A stretch of 64,000 nt of DNA from Paracoccus aurantiacus (GTDB lineage: Bacteria > Pseudomonadota > Alphaproteobacteria > Rhodobacterales > Rhodobacteraceae), in NCBI RefSeq assembly GCF_007993065.1, contig NZ_VOPL01000001.1, positions 62,001 through 126,000 of the forward strand, read 5' to 3'. The translations under genes and the position numbers were made by a program. A model generated the notes under the pieces. It searched no databases and was not told the DNA's origin. It saw only the letters and a list, made by a program, of their open reading frames with translations. Shown in pieces: positions 1 to 8,729 of the stretch (positions are counted from its first letter, which is position 1; every line of letters begins with the position of its first letter).

Positions 1-492
1 CCCGTCGAGGCCGGCTTCCTTCATCCGCTCGGCCGCGTCGGCGTAATCCTCGATGATACGGGCAATGTCCCAGTCCTCGGCGCGCTTCGGAAAGGCCTTG
101 TGCGCCGCCTCACGCTCATATCCCGGTGCGACCACCGGCAGCCAGTCGGCCTTGTCCCAACGCGTGCGGCGGCCCAGATGGGTCAACTGGATCATCACGG
201 CGCAGCCGTGTTCGTGCACCTCGTCGGTCAGTTTCTTCATCCAGCCGACGACCTCATCTTTCCAGGCAAGGATATTGTTGAAGACCGGCGGGCTGTCCCG
301 TGCGACGCTTGCCGACCCGGCCGTCATCGTCATGGCAATCCCGGCCTTTGCCCTTTCGACGTGATAGGCGCGATAACGGTCCTTCGGCATACCGTCTTCG
401 GGATAGGCGGGTTCATGGCTCGTGACCATCAGCCGGTTCTTCAGGGTCAGGTGTTTCAGTTGGTAAGGCTGGAAAAGTGGGTCGCTGATCAT
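1..492 (-). CDS. NADH:flavin oxidoreductase (old yellow enzyme family), N-terminal part
   Basis: The first 164 codons of an FMN-dependent TIM-barrel oxidoreductase are present; the rest lies beyond the left edge. It begins MISDPLFQPYQLKHLTLKNR, the usual start of the old yellow enzyme / trimethylamine dehydrogenase / dienoyl-CoA reductase superfamily. The stretch TAGSASVARDSPPVFNNI (about residues 58-75) and the following IQLTHLGRRT are typical of the subgroup containing N-methylproline and trimethylamine-type demethylases. Such enzymes oxidatively remove N-methyl groups and release formaldehyde. The ATG at 492 is preceded by a GGAGG-like stretch. It is divergent from a TetR gene with a clear inverted-repeat operator between them, so it is probably the regulated target. 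The substrate cannot be fixed because the FeS and NAD domains, if present, are outside the window. Confidence 0.8.
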   Translation of the reverse strand, partial: MISDPLFQPYQLKHLTLKNRLMVTSHEPAYPEDGMPKDRYRAYHVERAKAGIAMTMTAGSASVARDSPPVFNNILAWKDEVVGWMKKLTDEVHEHGCAVMIQLTHLGRRTRWDKADWLPVVAPGYEREAAHKAFPKRAEDWDIARIIEDYADAAERMKEAGLDG

Positions 493-532
493 CGCTGGCC
501 TCCCTGATGGTTGTCCGACGATTCCAAAACTA

Positions 533-572
533 GACACTTGTGTCAATTAAAATATACATTGATGTATATTTT
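533..572. promoter_or_regulatory. Divergent promoter/operator region with two inverted repeats (TetR candidate operator)
   Basis: Between the divergent flavoenzyme and TetR genes lies a perfect inverted repeat with 11-bp arms AAAATATACAT (549-559) and ATGTATATTTT (562-572) separated by TG. A smaller one, GACAC-TT-GTGTC, is at 533-544. The larger repeat contains TATA-like -10 sequences on both strands, so a bound dimer could repress both genes. The repeats are seen directly; assignment to the adjacent TetR protein follows from the usual divergent autoregulated arrangement and is inference. Confidence 0.65.
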
Positions 573-609
573 CTTGTCCTGCGTTCGGGTTTGCGCTAAT
601 TCTTTGGGC

Positions 610-1275
610 ATGAGTACAAGGTCTGACACCCTAACCGAGATCGAAAACGCATCAGGCTGGCGCGGATCGCGCGAAGTCTGGTTGCATGCGGCAAAGCAGG
701 CGTTCCTGGATTCCGGGCTTGACGCAGTCAAGATCCAGCCGCTGGCAGCAAGCCTGAACCTGTCGCGGGCAAGCTTTTATTGGTTTTTCAAGGATCGGAA
801 AGCGCTCCTTGATGCGCTTCTGGAGGACTGGCAGGCCAAGAATACCGGCGCCTTCGTCGCAGCCTGCGACGCCTATGCGGAAAGCATCGCCGAGGCCATG
901 CTGAACCTGATTGTGGTCTTCCACGATGAGGACCTGTTCGAGCCGCAACTGGATTTCGCAGTGCGAGGCTGGGCGCATCAGTCAGACGAGGTCATGGCCC
1001 GCGTCAATCAGGAAGATGAAGTCCGGCTCGACGCGATAAAGGCGCTTTTCCTGCGCTTCGGATTCGACCCGGGAACCGCCGATGTCCGCGCAAGGGCGGT
1101 CTATCTGGTCCAGATCGGCTATATTTCGATGCAGGTCCGCGAGGATCAGGCCGTCCGCATGTCCCGCGTTCCCGGCTACGTCCAGACATTCTGCGATTGT
1201 CCGCCGACAGAAGGCGAACTGGCGCGCTTCCATGCCAGACTGAAGTTCACACAGATGAGCGCCGATCGCTGCTGA
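610..1275 (+). CDS. TetR/AcrR family transcriptional regulator
   Basis: A 221-aa repressor-type protein. Residues about 20-65 form the TetR helix-turn-helix: AAKQAFLDSGLDAVKIQPLA, then LNLSRASFYWFFKDRKALLD, where S-x-x-x-FYxxFxxKxxL is the family signature. The remaining 150 residues are a helical ligand and dimerisation domain. I chose the ATG at 610 because an upstream in-frame start would run through the palindromic operator and add a non-conserved extension. It probably represses the divergent flavin oxidoreductase and itself. The inducer is unknown; a methylated amine or amino acid would fit the neighbour but is a guess. Confidence 0.9.
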   Translation: MSTRSDTLTEIENASGWRGSREVWLHAAKQAFLDSGLDAVKIQPLAASLNLSRASFYWFFKDRKALLDALLEDWQAKNTGAFVAACDAYAESIAEAMLNLIVVFHDEDLFEPQLDFAVRGWAHQSDEVMARVNQEDEVRLDAIKALFLRFGFDPGTADVRARAVYLVQIGYISMQVREDQAVRMSRVPGYVQTFCDCPPTEGELARFHARLKFTQMSADRC

Positions 1276-1393
1276 TCGGAGTCGTGTAGTCGCTCGCATG
1301 ATGGAACCAGAGCTTGGCTGCTCCAGGCGTTTCCCCGATAGGGAAAAAACCCGTGTCGAGCTTGCTTCAGAGATCACAATGGCCTGATTTTAT

Positions 1394-1469
<76 letters not shown>

Positions 1470-1582
1470 ACCGGAGGTCTGCAAGGGCGTCATGCGCCGT
1501 TGCCGTGGGGGGTCGTATAGGGGGAGGTGTTCGGGTGCGCAAGTGGAAAATTCGCTTTCCGTCGCGGTGCCGGTACTGAACG

Positions 1583-1605
1583 AAAACGGGGCCGCGCGGC
1601 CCCGT
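1583..1605 (-). terminator. Rho-independent terminator after the DoxX gene
   Basis: A perfect 20-bp palindrome at 1586-1605 (arms ACGGGGCC / GGCCCCGT around GCGC) is followed on the minus strand by TTTT. It lies 24 nt past the DoxX stop, as expected for an intrinsic terminator. Confidence 0.8.
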
Positions 1606-1628
1606 GAGATGTCAGGCGAATCGGGCGT

Positions 1629-2027
1629 TCAGCGGTCGCGCTTCAGCATCGCATCGACGCTGATCGGACCAGGCCCGGCGAAGAAGATGTAGAGGAAAAT
1701 GAAGCAGTAAAGAATCGCAGCATCGCCGCCATTCAGTGCCGGGACCCAGTGCTGAGGTGCATGCGCCAGCCAGTAGGCGCAAGCCATCAGGCCGGAAAGC
1801 AGAAAGGCCACGGGGCGCGAGAACAACCCGATGATCAGAAGGGCGCCACCGATCAGCTCCATCACGCCGGCGATCCAGAAGCGCGACATGACTTCGGGAA
1901 AGGCGCGATCACTTGCCGGAAAGCCGAGGATCTTCTGCGTGCCATGGGCGAAAAAGACCAGGGCCGAGACGATGCGAAGGACGCTGCGCATTTGCGGCGC
2001 AAAGGCGTTGAGGTTCTGGTAAGTCAA
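1629..2027 (-). CDS. DoxX family integral membrane protein
   Basis: A 132-aa inner-membrane protein with four predicted transmembrane helices (about residues 14-32, 50-70, 72-90 and 106-124). It shows the DoxX family layout: SALVFFAHGTQKILGF in the first helix region, ELIGGALLIIGLFSRPVAFLL in the second pair and HAPQHWVPALNGGDAAILYCF before the last helix. DoxX-family proteins are linked in other bacteria to quinone/thiosulfate chemistry, redox or acid stress, but this member's function is unknown. It has its own terminator at 1583-1605 and an inverted repeat just upstream (2037-2062), so it is probably a single regulated gene. Confidence 0.88.
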   Translation of the reverse strand: MTYQNLNAFAPQMRSVLRIVSALVFFAHGTQKILGFPASDRAFPEVMSRFWIAGVMELIGGALLIIGLFSRPVAFLLSGLMACAYWLAHAPQHWVPALNGGDAAILYCFIFLYIFFAGPGPISVDAMLKRDR

Positions 2028-2036
2028 GTTTGTGTT

Positions 2037-2062
2037 CCTGTTCCGATAGTTACCGGAACAGG
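2037..2062. promoter_or_regulatory. Inverted repeat upstream of the DoxX gene (candidate operator)
   Basis: Perfect 9-bp arms CCTGTTCCG (2037-2045) and CGGAACAGG (2054-2062) flank an 8-nt spacer, 10-35 bp upstream of the DoxX ATG. A 12-bp perfect palindrome, TTGCAATTGCAA, follows at 2078-2089, just beyond the end of the upstream gene. No regulator gene is adjacent. The placement suggests an operator, but it could also act as the terminator hairpin of the upstream gene. Confidence 0.5.
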
Positions 2063-2089
2063 ATAGGTCACAACTGGTTGCAATTGCAA

Positions 2090-2410
2090 TCAGTCTTCGT
2101 CGTCATCCGCGACATCGGCAATGTCGTCCAGCGATACATCGCCGTCGTCATCGTCGTCTTCCAGAAGATCGTCGTCGATGTCGTTGCTGTCATCGTCATC
2201 AAGATCGTCATCGATGATATCGTCGTCCTGATCGTCATCTTTCGTCGCGGTCTTTTCCGAGACGAGCGAACGACCGCGGCCCTGCGTCAGGCTTTCCAGC
2301 GTGAACTCGCTGGCACAGGCCGGGCAGGTCATCGGATCTTTGCCGAGATCGTAGAATCGGCTCCCGCAATGCGGGCAGAGGCGCTTCGTGCCCCATTCCT
2401 CTTTGGGCAT
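2090..2410 (-). CDS. FYDLN-acid domain protein (TIGR02300-type)
   Basis: A 106-aa cytoplasmic protein. The N-terminus MPKEEWGTKRLCPHCGSRFY is a zinc-ribbon-like segment with two CxxC pairs (LCPHC and TCPAC), followed by FYDLGKDP, the motif that gives this alphaproteobacterial family its name. The C-terminal half (about residues 58-106) is almost entirely Asp/Glu with scattered Ile and Leu; in DNA this appears as GTC/ATC triplet repeats. The start at 2410 is set by GGAGAT seven bases upstream. The function is unknown. The zinc ribbon plus acidic tail suggests binding to a basic protein or nucleic-acid complex, which is inference. Confidence 0.85.
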   Translation of the reverse strand: MPKEEWGTKRLCPHCGSRFYDLGKDPMTCPACASEFTLESLTQGRGRSLVSEKTATKDDDQDDDIIDDDLDDDDSNDIDDDLLEDDDDDGDVSLDDIADVADDDED

Positions 2411-2495
2411 GGTAATCTCCTTACGCTGCGGATAGGTAAATCGGTGACGCCCCTGCCACAAGCCCAAGAGGCTGTAAAGACCTATCCCGCCGGCG

Positions 2496-3179
2496 ATGCG
2501 CGAAGATATTCAGATTGACGATATTGCCGTGATGGTCAGACGCAATGCGCGCGCCCGGCGCATGACGCTGCGCGTCTCGCGTACAGATGGGGGCGTCGTG
2601 CTGACGCTGCCTCCGCGGGTCAGCCTGAAGGCTGCGCAGGATTTTGCATCCTCGAAGGCGGACTGGCTGCGCCGCGCGGTTGACGCGATGCCCGGACCGC
2701 AACTGGTGGCCGAGGGTGCGCGCCTTCCCGTTGCAGGGCGCGAGGTGACGCTGCGTTCGCTGCCGATCAGGCGCGTGACCTTCGACCGCGATGTGCTGGG
2801 CGTGCCGGTCGGCAAACCGATCGGCGCCAGCGTTCAGGCATGGCTGAAGCAGCGCGCGCATGTATCGCTGATCGAGGCGGTCGGGCGTCATGCGGCCAAT
2901 CTGGGTCGTCAGCCAACTGCCATCAGCCTGCGCGATACGCGGTCCCGCTGGGGAAGTTGCACATCCGACGGACGGCTGATGTTCTCGTGGCGGCTTGCCA
3001 TGGCCCCGATCGAAGTGCTCGATTATGTCGCCGCCCATGAAGTCGCGCATCTTGCCCATATGGATCATTCCCCCCGTTTCTGGGCGCAGGTCGAGGCGTT
3101 GATGCCGGGATATGCTCCCTATCGGACATGGCTTCGTCAGAACGGTTCGGGGCTTCAGGCGTGGCGCTTTCGAGACTGA
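2496..3179 (+). CDS. YgjP-like zinc metallopeptidase (DUF45/M48-type)
   Basis: A 227-aa cytoplasmic protein with the YgjP/DUF45 architecture. It has an N-terminal beta-rich segment with RRNARARRMTLRVSR, then the conserved DTRSRWGSCTSDGRLMFSWR, and the zinc site HEVAHLAHMDHSPRFW near residue 180 (HExxH plus a downstream His). Length and motif order match the family. The biological substrate is unknown; family members sit next to many different genes. The upstream acidic protein is divergent and the GntR gene follows 45 bp downstream on the same strand. Confidence 0.88.
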   Translation: MREDIQIDDIAVMVRRNARARRMTLRVSRTDGGVVLTLPPRVSLKAAQDFASSKADWLRRAVDAMPGPQLVAEGARLPVAGREVTLRSLPIRRVTFDRDVLGVPVGKPIGASVQAWLKQRAHVSLIEAVGRHAANLGRQPTAISLRDTRSRWGSCTSDGRLMFSWRLAMAPIEVLDYVAAHEVAHLAHMDHSPRFWAQVEALMPGYAPYRTWLRQNGSGLQAWRFRD

Positions 3180-3224
3180 AAAGCAGGGATTGACCTTCGC
3201 CAGCGCTGTGATCACAAAGATCGG

Positions 3225-3881
3225 ATGACAGCTGCCCGCATCGCAGACCCGGCCGCGCATGAGCGTCTTTACCGTAATCTTCGCGGCCGCATTCTGGTGG
3301 GCGAGTTGCCGCCCGGCAAGGCGCTGACATTGCGCGGCATCGCGGGCGAATACGGGGTTTCGATGACACCCGCGCGCGAGGCGGTGCGCAGGCTGGCAGC
3401 CGAAGGCGCGCTGACACTTTCGGCGTCGGGGCGGGTGACGACGCCGGAGCTGTCGATCGAGCGCATTGAGGAGCTTGCTGCATTGCGCGCGCTGATCGAA
3501 CCGGAACTTGCATCGCGGGCCCTGCCGCGCGCGCATTTCGCGCTGATCGACCGGCTGAGTGCCATCAATAACGGCATCGCTGAGGCTGTGATGCGTCACG
3601 ATGCGGTCGGCTATATCCGCACCAATCTTGAATTTCATCGCACGCTTTACCTGCGCGCGCAGGCGCCGGCCATGCTTGCGATCGTCGAAACCGTCTGGCT
3701 GCAGCTTGGCCCGACGATGCGCGCGCTTTACGGTCGCGTGCAGCGGAACGAACCGCCGCGCCATCACCGCATGATTATCGCGGCGTTGAAGGCCGGGGAT
3801 GAGCCGGCCCTGCGTCTGGCGATCCGCACCGATGTCACGCATGGCCTGCGACATCTGACGGCAGACACTGCGCCCCGTTGA
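3225..3881 (+). CDS. GntR family regulator, FCD-domain subgroup
   Basis: A 218-aa regulator. Residues about 12-72 form the winged helix: YRNLRGRILVGELPPGKALT, then GVSMTPAREAVRRLAAEGALT, the GntR recognition signature. Residues about 80-205 are an all-helical FCD ligand domain; ELAALRALIEPELASRAL, the FHRTLYLRA stretch and HHRMIIAALKAGD supply the usual metal-binding His and Asp positions. FadR/FCD regulators typically sense small carboxylates. No catabolic operon is immediately adjacent, since argS follows 50 bp later, so the target is not obvious from context. Confidence 0.9.
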   Translation: MTAARIADPAAHERLYRNLRGRILVGELPPGKALTLRGIAGEYGVSMTPAREAVRRLAAEGALTLSASGRVTTPELSIERIEELAALRALIEPELASRALPRAHFALIDRLSAINNGIAEAVMRHDAVGYIRTNLEFHRTLYLRAQAPAMLAIVETVWLQLGPTMRALYGRVQRNEPPRHHRMIIAALKAGDEPALRLAIRTDVTHGLRHLTADTAPR

Positions 3882-3932
3882 CCTTCGGGCCCCGGCGGGG
3901 CTATCGCAGGCGTGAACAAGCGGATGACGATG

Positions 3933-5678
3933 ATGAACCTTTTTGCCGATATGCGCGGCGTCGTGCTGGACGCACTGAACGGAATGGCCGATGCAGGTGA
4001 ACTGCCCGTCGGGCTGAACCTGCACAATGTCACGGTCGAGCCGCCGCGCGATCCCGCGCATGGCGACATGGCGACCAATGCCGCAATGGTACTTGCCAAG
4101 CCCGCGGGTGCAAAGCCTCGGGATATTGCCGAACGACTGGCCGCGCGGCTGTCGGACGATCCGCGCATCACCTCGGCAGAGGTGGCGGGTCCGGGTTTCC
4201 TGAACCTGCGGCTTGATCCGTCCGCATGGCATGGCGTCATTCGGGCCGCACTTGCTGAGCCGGAAGGCTATGGCCGTTCGGAAATCGGGCAGGGCACGCG
4301 GGTGAATGTCGAATTCGTCAGCGCCAACCCGACCGGCCCGATGCATGTCGGCCATACGCGCGGCGCGGTATTCGGCGACGCGCTTTCCAGCCTTCTGGCG
4401 TTTGCGGGCTTTGATGTCACGCGCGAGTATTACATCAACGATGGCGGCGCGCAGGTCGATGTCCTGGCTCGGTCTGCCTATGAACGTTACCGCGAGGCGA
4501 ACGGATTAGAGCCGGCGATTGCCGAAGGTCTGTATCCCGGCGACTATCTGATCCCGGTGGGCGAAGCGTTGAAGGCGAAATATGGCGACAGCCTTGTCGA
4601 CCAGCCCGAAGAGGAATGGCTGGACGAGGTGCGCGACTTCGCGACCGATGCCATGCTGGAGATGATCCGCGAGGATCTCGATCTTCTGAATGTCAGGATG
4701 GACGTCTATTCCTCGGAAAAGGCGCTGTATGGCTCGGGCCGGATCGAGGCCGCAATCGAACGGCTGCGCTCCGCTGGCCTCATTTATGAAGGCACGCTGG
4801 AGCCGCCCAAGGGCAAGCTTCCCGATGATTGGGAGGCGCGGGAACAGACGCTGTTCCGGTCGACCGCTTACGGCGACGATCAGGACCGGGCCGTGCAGAA
4901 ATCCGACGGAGCCTGGACCTATTTCGCACCGGACATCGCCTATCACTGGGACAAGATCGACCGCGGTTTCGATCAGCTGATCGACATCTTCGGGGCCGAT
5001 CATGGCGGTTATGTCAAACGGATGAATGCGGCCGTGGGTGCGCTGTCGAATGGCCGCGTGCCGCTGGATGTGAAGCTGATCCAGCTGGTCAAGCTGTTCA
5101 AGAACGGAGAGCCGTTCAAGATGTCGAAGCGGGCAGGGACATTCGTGACCCTGCGCGATGTGGTCGAGCAGGCGGGCCGCGACGTCACGCGCTTTCACAT
5201 GCTGACGCGCAAGAACGACGCGCCACTGGATTTCGACTTCGACAAGGTGCTGGAACAGTCCAAGGACAACCCGGTCTGGTATGTGCAATATGCCAGCGCC
5301 CGCGTGCACTCGGTCCTGAAGCGCGCTGCCGAGATGGGGATCGACGTGTCGGATGCGGCGCTGTCGAAGGCAGATCTGTCGCACCTGGCGCATCCCGCAG
5401 AGCTGGCACTTGCTGGCAAGGTCGCGGAATATCCCCGCCTCGTCGAAGCAGCCGCCGCCGCGCACGAGCCGCATCGGGTCGCGTTTTACCTGTATGATCT
5501 GGCCGGCGATCTTCATTCGCTGTGGAATCGCGGCAATGACGATACCTCGCTGCGCTTCGTGCAAGAGCACGATCCGCAGGCAACTTCTGCAAAAATCGCG
5601 CTCGTGCGTGCAGTTGGCGTTGTCATTTCGTCCGGTCTTGCTATTCTTGGGGTGACTCCGGCCAAGGAAATGCGCTGA
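3933..5678 (+). CDS. argS: Arginine-tRNA ligase
   Basis: Class I arginyl-tRNA synthetase of 581 aa (EC 6.1.1.19). It charges tRNA-Arg with arginine in the cytoplasm. The N-terminal Arg-tRNA-synthetase domain (residues 1-90) leads into the HIGH-type motif [15 protein letters not shown] near residue 130. The KMSKS-type loop is [10 protein letters not shown] near residue 395, and the C-terminal DALR anticodon-binding domain includes [13 protein letters not shown]. Possible starts are a GTG at 3912 and ATGs at 3924, 3930 and 3933; I favour 3933 (MNLFADMR) from typical alphaproteobacterial ArgRS N-termini and a GCGGA about 8 nt upstream. It heads a same-strand run argS-SPOR-nagZ-scpA-scpB. Confidence 0.96.
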   Translation: MNLFADMRGVVLDALNGMADAGELPVGLNLHNVTVEPPRDPAHGDMATNAAMVLAKPAGAKPRDIAERLAARLSDDPRITSAEVAGPGFLNLRLDPSAWHGVIRAALAEPEGYGRSEIGQGTRVNVEFVSANPTGPMHVGHTRGAVFGDALSSLLAFAGFDVTREYYINDGGAQVDVLARSAYERYREANGLEPAIAEGLYPGDYLIPVGEALKAKYGDSLVDQPEEEWLDEVRDFATDAMLEMIREDLDLLNVRMDVYSSEKALYGSGRIEAAIERLRSAGLIYEGTLEPPKGKLPDDWEAREQTLFRSTAYGDDQDRAVQKSDGAWTYFAPDIAYHWDKIDRGFDQLIDIFGADHGGYVKRMNAAVGALSNGRVPLDVKLIQLVKLFKNGEPFKMSKRAGTFVTLRDVVEQAGRDVTRFHMLTRKNDAPLDFDFDKVLEQSKDNPVWYVQYASARVHSVLKRAAEMGIDVSDAALSKADLSHLAHPAELALAGKVAEYPRLVEAAAAAHEPHRVAFYLYDLAGDLHSLWNRGNDDTSLRFVQEHDPQATSAKIALVRAVGVVISSGLAILGVTPAKEMR

Positions 5679-5743
5679 CAAAAGGTGCCCTGGCCGGTCT
5701 CGGGCAGTTATCAACAGCCGGGCACCCGGCAGGCAGGCATCGT

Positions 5744-6853
5744 ATGGCAGTTACCGATTTCGGCACCCGCCGATTCGCGGATTCCGAGCCCCGTCGGGCG
5801 CGGTCCTATTCCTATCAACATCAGGCGCAGGCCGATTACGAAGACGATTACGGCTGGTATGACGAGGACCAGGCCGAACAGGACTATGTTCCCGAAGGTC
5901 TCGGGGCGCGGCTTGGGCGTCTGACGCATTATCTTGGCGCCGTCGTCTCGGTCATCCTTCTGATCGGCCTCGTGGTCTGGGGATACAAGCTGGTCGCGCG
6001 CGACGTGTCCGGGGTTCCGGTCATTCGCGCCGTTCAGGGCGAGGCGCGCACCGCGCCTGACGAGCCGGGCGGAGAGTTGACGCGCAATGGCGGGCTGACT
6101 GTGAACGAGGTCGCTGCCGGGGTGGCCATGCCGCCGAACGCGGAAATCGCGATTGCACCGGCACCGACCGGGCTGGCTGACGACGATGTCGCGATGGGCG
6201 AACTTGCCGATCCTGCGGCCATCGGCGCCGTCGCCGATGAAGTCGCGCCGGTCTCGCCACAGAACCCGGTCGTCGCGATGACCGATGCGGAAGCGGCGCT
6301 GTCGGTCGACGGTCAGGCGACCGATCTCGGCTCGCTCGGGATCGTATCGGTTGATGACCTGGCGATCAGCGACGACAGCACTCTGGCCGCAACCGAGGCA
6401 GAAGCCACGGTGACGCCGACAGTTGCCCCGGGCCCACGCCCCGCGCCGCGCCCGGCAAGCATTGCCGCACGAGCGCAGGCCGCCCCTGCAACCCGGACAG
6501 CCGAGGCAGCGCCCGCAACGCGCCCGGCAATCGAGGCTGCGGTCGCCGAAGCCGCGACCGAAGAGGAAGTGCCGGCGCCAGCACCCGAACGGGCCAGCGT
6601 CGCATCGGGCTCTCCGGTGGTTCAGCTTGGCGCGTTCGACAGCGATGCGATTGCGGACAGCGAATGGGGCCGTATCTCTGGCCGGTTCTCGTCGCTTTTC
6701 TCGGGCAAGGCACAGGTCGTGCAGACCACTGAAAAGAACGGTCGCACCTTCTATCGGCTGCGCGTCGCAGGTTTCGATTCGCGCGACGATGCGCGCCGGT
6801 TCTGCGCAGCCCTTCTGGCGGAAGGCGCTGACTGCATCGCGACCCAGCAATGA
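5744..6853 (+). CDS. SPOR-domain membrane protein
   Basis: A 369-aa bitopic inner-membrane protein. The cytoplasmic N-terminus (1-60) is rich in Tyr, Asp and Glu. One transmembrane helix, YLGAVVSVILLIGLVVWGYK, lies at about 62-82. A long Ala/Pro-rich periplasmic linker (about 85-285) is followed by a C-terminal SPOR domain (about 287-369, starting VVQLGAFDS and containing YRLRVAGFDSRDDARRFCAAL). SPOR domains bind denuded septal peptidoglycan, so a role at the division site is likely. It is coupled to nagZ by an ATGA overlap, consistent with joint roles in wall turnover. Confidence 0.92.
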   Translation: MAVTDFGTRRFADSEPRRARSYSYQHQAQADYEDDYGWYDEDQAEQDYVPEGLGARLGRLTHYLGAVVSVILLIGLVVWGYKLVARDVSGVPVIRAVQGEARTAPDEPGGELTRNGGLTVNEVAAGVAMPPNAEIAIAPAPTGLADDDVAMGELADPAAIGAVADEVAPVSPQNPVVAMTDAEAALSVDGQATDLGSLGIVSVDDLAISDDSTLAATEAEATVTPTVAPGPRPAPRPASIAARAQAAPATRTAEAAPATRPAIEAAVAEAATEEEVPAPAPERASVASGSPVVQLGAFDSDAIADSEWGRISGRFSSLFSGKAQVVQTTEKNGRTFYRLRVAGFDSRDDARRFCAALLAEGADCIATQQ

Positions 6854-7845
6854 CCAGTGCGGCGATTTTCGGGCTGCTTGGAACCGAACTCAGCAAGGCC
6901 GAGCGGGATTTCTTCCGCTCGGCCGATCCGTGGGGCTTCATCCTGTTCGCGCGCAATGTCGCTGACCCCGAACAGATGCGCCGCCTGACCGGCGATCTGC
7001 GCGACGCCCTGGGCCGCGATGCCATCATCACCGTGGATCAGGAAGGCGGGCGCGTTCAGCGGATGCGCGCGCCGCATTGGGCGGAATGGACACCGCCGTT
7101 GGAAGATGCGCTGCGCGGCGCCGATGCCATGCGCCTGCGCTATCGCCTGATCGGGCAGGAACTCAGGGCAATCGGCATCGACAGCGACTGTGCGCCGACG
7201 CTGGATATTGCCAGCGATGAAACCCACCCCTTCCTGCAGAACCGGTGCCTCGGGCGCAATGCCGGGGACGTGGCGCGGCTTGGGCGCGCAGTAGCTGACG
7301 GGCTGCTGGAAGCCGGCGTCGTGCCGATCATGAAGCATATGCCGGGTCATGGCCGCGCGGTTGCTGACAGCCATCATGAAACCCCGGTCGTCACCACCCC
7401 GCACGCGGAATTGTCGCAGACTGATTTTGCCACGTTCAGGGCGCTGAATGATCTGCCTATGGGTATGAGCGCGCATATCCGCTTTGCCGATCTCGACGAT
7501 GCGCCCGCCACCTCATCTGCGCGGATGATCGGCCTTATCCGCGATGAGATCGGGTTCGACGGTCTGTTGATGACCGACGACATTTCGATGAACGGGCTTT
7601 CGGGAACCATTGGCGAGCGCAGCGCAGCGTCGATCGCGGCGGGGATTGATCTGATCCTGCATTGCCACGGCCATATGCACGAAATGGAGGCCGTCGTCGC
7701 CAAGGCCGGTGAAATGAGCGCGGATGCGACCCGCCGCGCTGAACGTGCTCTCGGCTTCCGGCGCGCCCCCGATCAGGTTCCCGCGGCAGAGCTTCTGGCA
7801 GAATACCGCGCGCTTGGCGGACAGGTCGAATGGGCAGCGGCTTGA
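6850..7845 (+). CDS. nagZ: Beta-N-acetylhexosaminidase
   Basis: Glycoside hydrolase family 3 enzyme of 331 aa (EC 3.2.1.52). It removes N-acetylglucosamine from anhydromuropeptides in the cytoplasm during peptidoglycan recycling. Visible signatures are VDQEGGRVQRMR, the catalytic-loop sequence KHMPGHGRAVADSHHE (Asp/His dyad) near residue 160, and MTDDISMNGL with the nucleophile Asp near residue 240. There is no signal peptide, as expected. The start codon overlaps the SPOR gene stop (ATGA), indicating translational coupling. Confidence 0.96.
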   Translation: MTSAAIFGLLGTELSKAERDFFRSADPWGFILFARNVADPEQMRRLTGDLRDALGRDAIITVDQEGGRVQRMRAPHWAEWTPPLEDALRGADAMRLRYRLIGQELRAIGIDSDCAPTLDIASDETHPFLQNRCLGRNAGDVARLGRAVADGLLEAGVVPIMKHMPGHGRAVADSHHETPVVTTPHAELSQTDFATFRALNDLPMGMSAHIRFADLDDAPATSSARMIGLIRDEIGFDGLLMTDDISMNGLSGTIGERSAASIAAGIDLILHCHGHMHEMEAVVAKAGEMSADATRRAERALGFRRAPDQVPAAELLAEYRALGGQVEWAAA

Positions 7846-7895
7846 CTTAAGGCGCGCGGGCGCGGATTCTGCGAGCCTGTCAACGCGAGTTCACC

Positions 7896-8729
7896 TTGGC
7901 CGACAACGTTACCCCTCTGCGCCCCGCGAATTCGGCTGCGCGTCCGGAACAGCTGACGCTGGAGGTCCGGCGCACGGTCGAGGAACGTCGTGCCGAAGAA
8001 TCCCTTATCGTCGATATCGAAGGCTATGAAGGCCCGCTTGATCTGCTGCTGAACCTTGCGCGTGTGCAGAAGGTCGATCTGATGCAGGTGTCGATCCTGC
8101 AACTGGCCGAGCAGTATCTGGGCTTTGTCGAACAGGCCCGCCAGCTTCGCATCGAGCTTGCGGCTGACTATCTGGTCATGGCTGCCTGGCTCGCATTTCT
8201 GAAATCGCGGCTGCTGCTGCCGCCCGATCCGGCGGATGAAGGACCCTCCGCTGACGAACTCGCGGCGCATCTGGCCTTTCAGCTGGAACGTCTGGATGCA
8301 ATGCGGCAGGCATCGGCGCGGCTCATGGGGCGTGACAGGCTGGGTCAGACACGCTTCGTACGCGGCCAGCCCGAGCAGATCGCCCGCAAGCGCAGCGTCA
8401 CGTATGATGTCGGCTTGATCGACCTGATGCGCGCATATGCGCGGATCAAGACGAAGGATGAGTTTCGTCCCTATGCCTTCGACCGCAAAGACGTCTACAC
8501 GATGGAGCAGGCCCTTGACCGGATGCGGCATCTGATCGGCTTCGCCGGTGAATGGACATCACTGCTTGAATTTCTGCCGGATGGATGGGGCGGCGGCGAA
8601 CGCGGACGCTCTGCGACGGCTGCGACCTTTGCGGCGTCGCTGGAACTGGCGAAGCAGGGCAGGGTCGAAATCCGCCAGACCGAGACCTTCGCCCCAATCT
8701 CGATCCGCATCAGACCGGGGAAGGAATGA
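7896..8729 (+). CDS. scpA: Segregation and condensation protein A (kleisin of SMC complex)
   Basis: A 277-aa kleisin subunit that bridges the SMC ATPase heads with ScpB in chromosome condensation. The N-terminal kleisin motif is YEGPLDLLLNLARVQKVDLM (about residues 46-65), followed by LAEQYLGFV and LAADYLVMAAWLAFLKSRLL. The C-terminal winged-helix part includes TFAASLELAKQGRVEIRQTETFAPI. The likely start is TTG at 7896; no ATG or GTG fits before the conserved region and the ribosome binding site is weak. It overlaps scpB by 4 nt. Confidence 0.93.
   Translation: MADNVTPLRPANSAARPEQLTLEVRRTVEERRAEESLIVDIEGYEGPLDLLLNLARVQKVDLMQVSILQLAEQYLGFVEQARQLRIELAADYLVMAAWLAFLKSRLLLPPDPADEGPSADELAAHLAFQLERLDAMRQASARLMGRDRLGQTRFVRGQPEQIARKRSVTYDVGLIDLMRAYARIKTKDEFRPYAFDRKDVYTMEQALDRMRHLIGFAGEWTSLLEFLPDGWGGGERGRSATAATFAASLELAKQGRVEIRQTETFAPISIRIRPGKE

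Noticed and set aside
1341..1360. TTTCCC/GGGAAA hairpin between TetR and tRNA-Ala, considered as a terminator
   Set aside because: The short stem is not followed by a T-run on either strand in the required orientation; evidence too weak.
2097..2240. GTC/ATC triplet-rich tract considered as a microsatellite
   Set aside because: It encodes the acidic Asp/Ile tail typical of the FYDLN-acid family.
2421..4355. A 644-codon open frame on the minus strand
   Set aside because: It runs antisense through the YgjP, GntR and argS genes, has no known motifs and an Arg/His-rich composition typical of GC-rich shadow frames.
5685..5730. GGTGCCC and GGGCACC around a loop of about 30 nt after argS, considered as a terminator
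   Set aside because: Short stem, long loop, no T-run, and the genes downstream are on the same strand with probable read-through.
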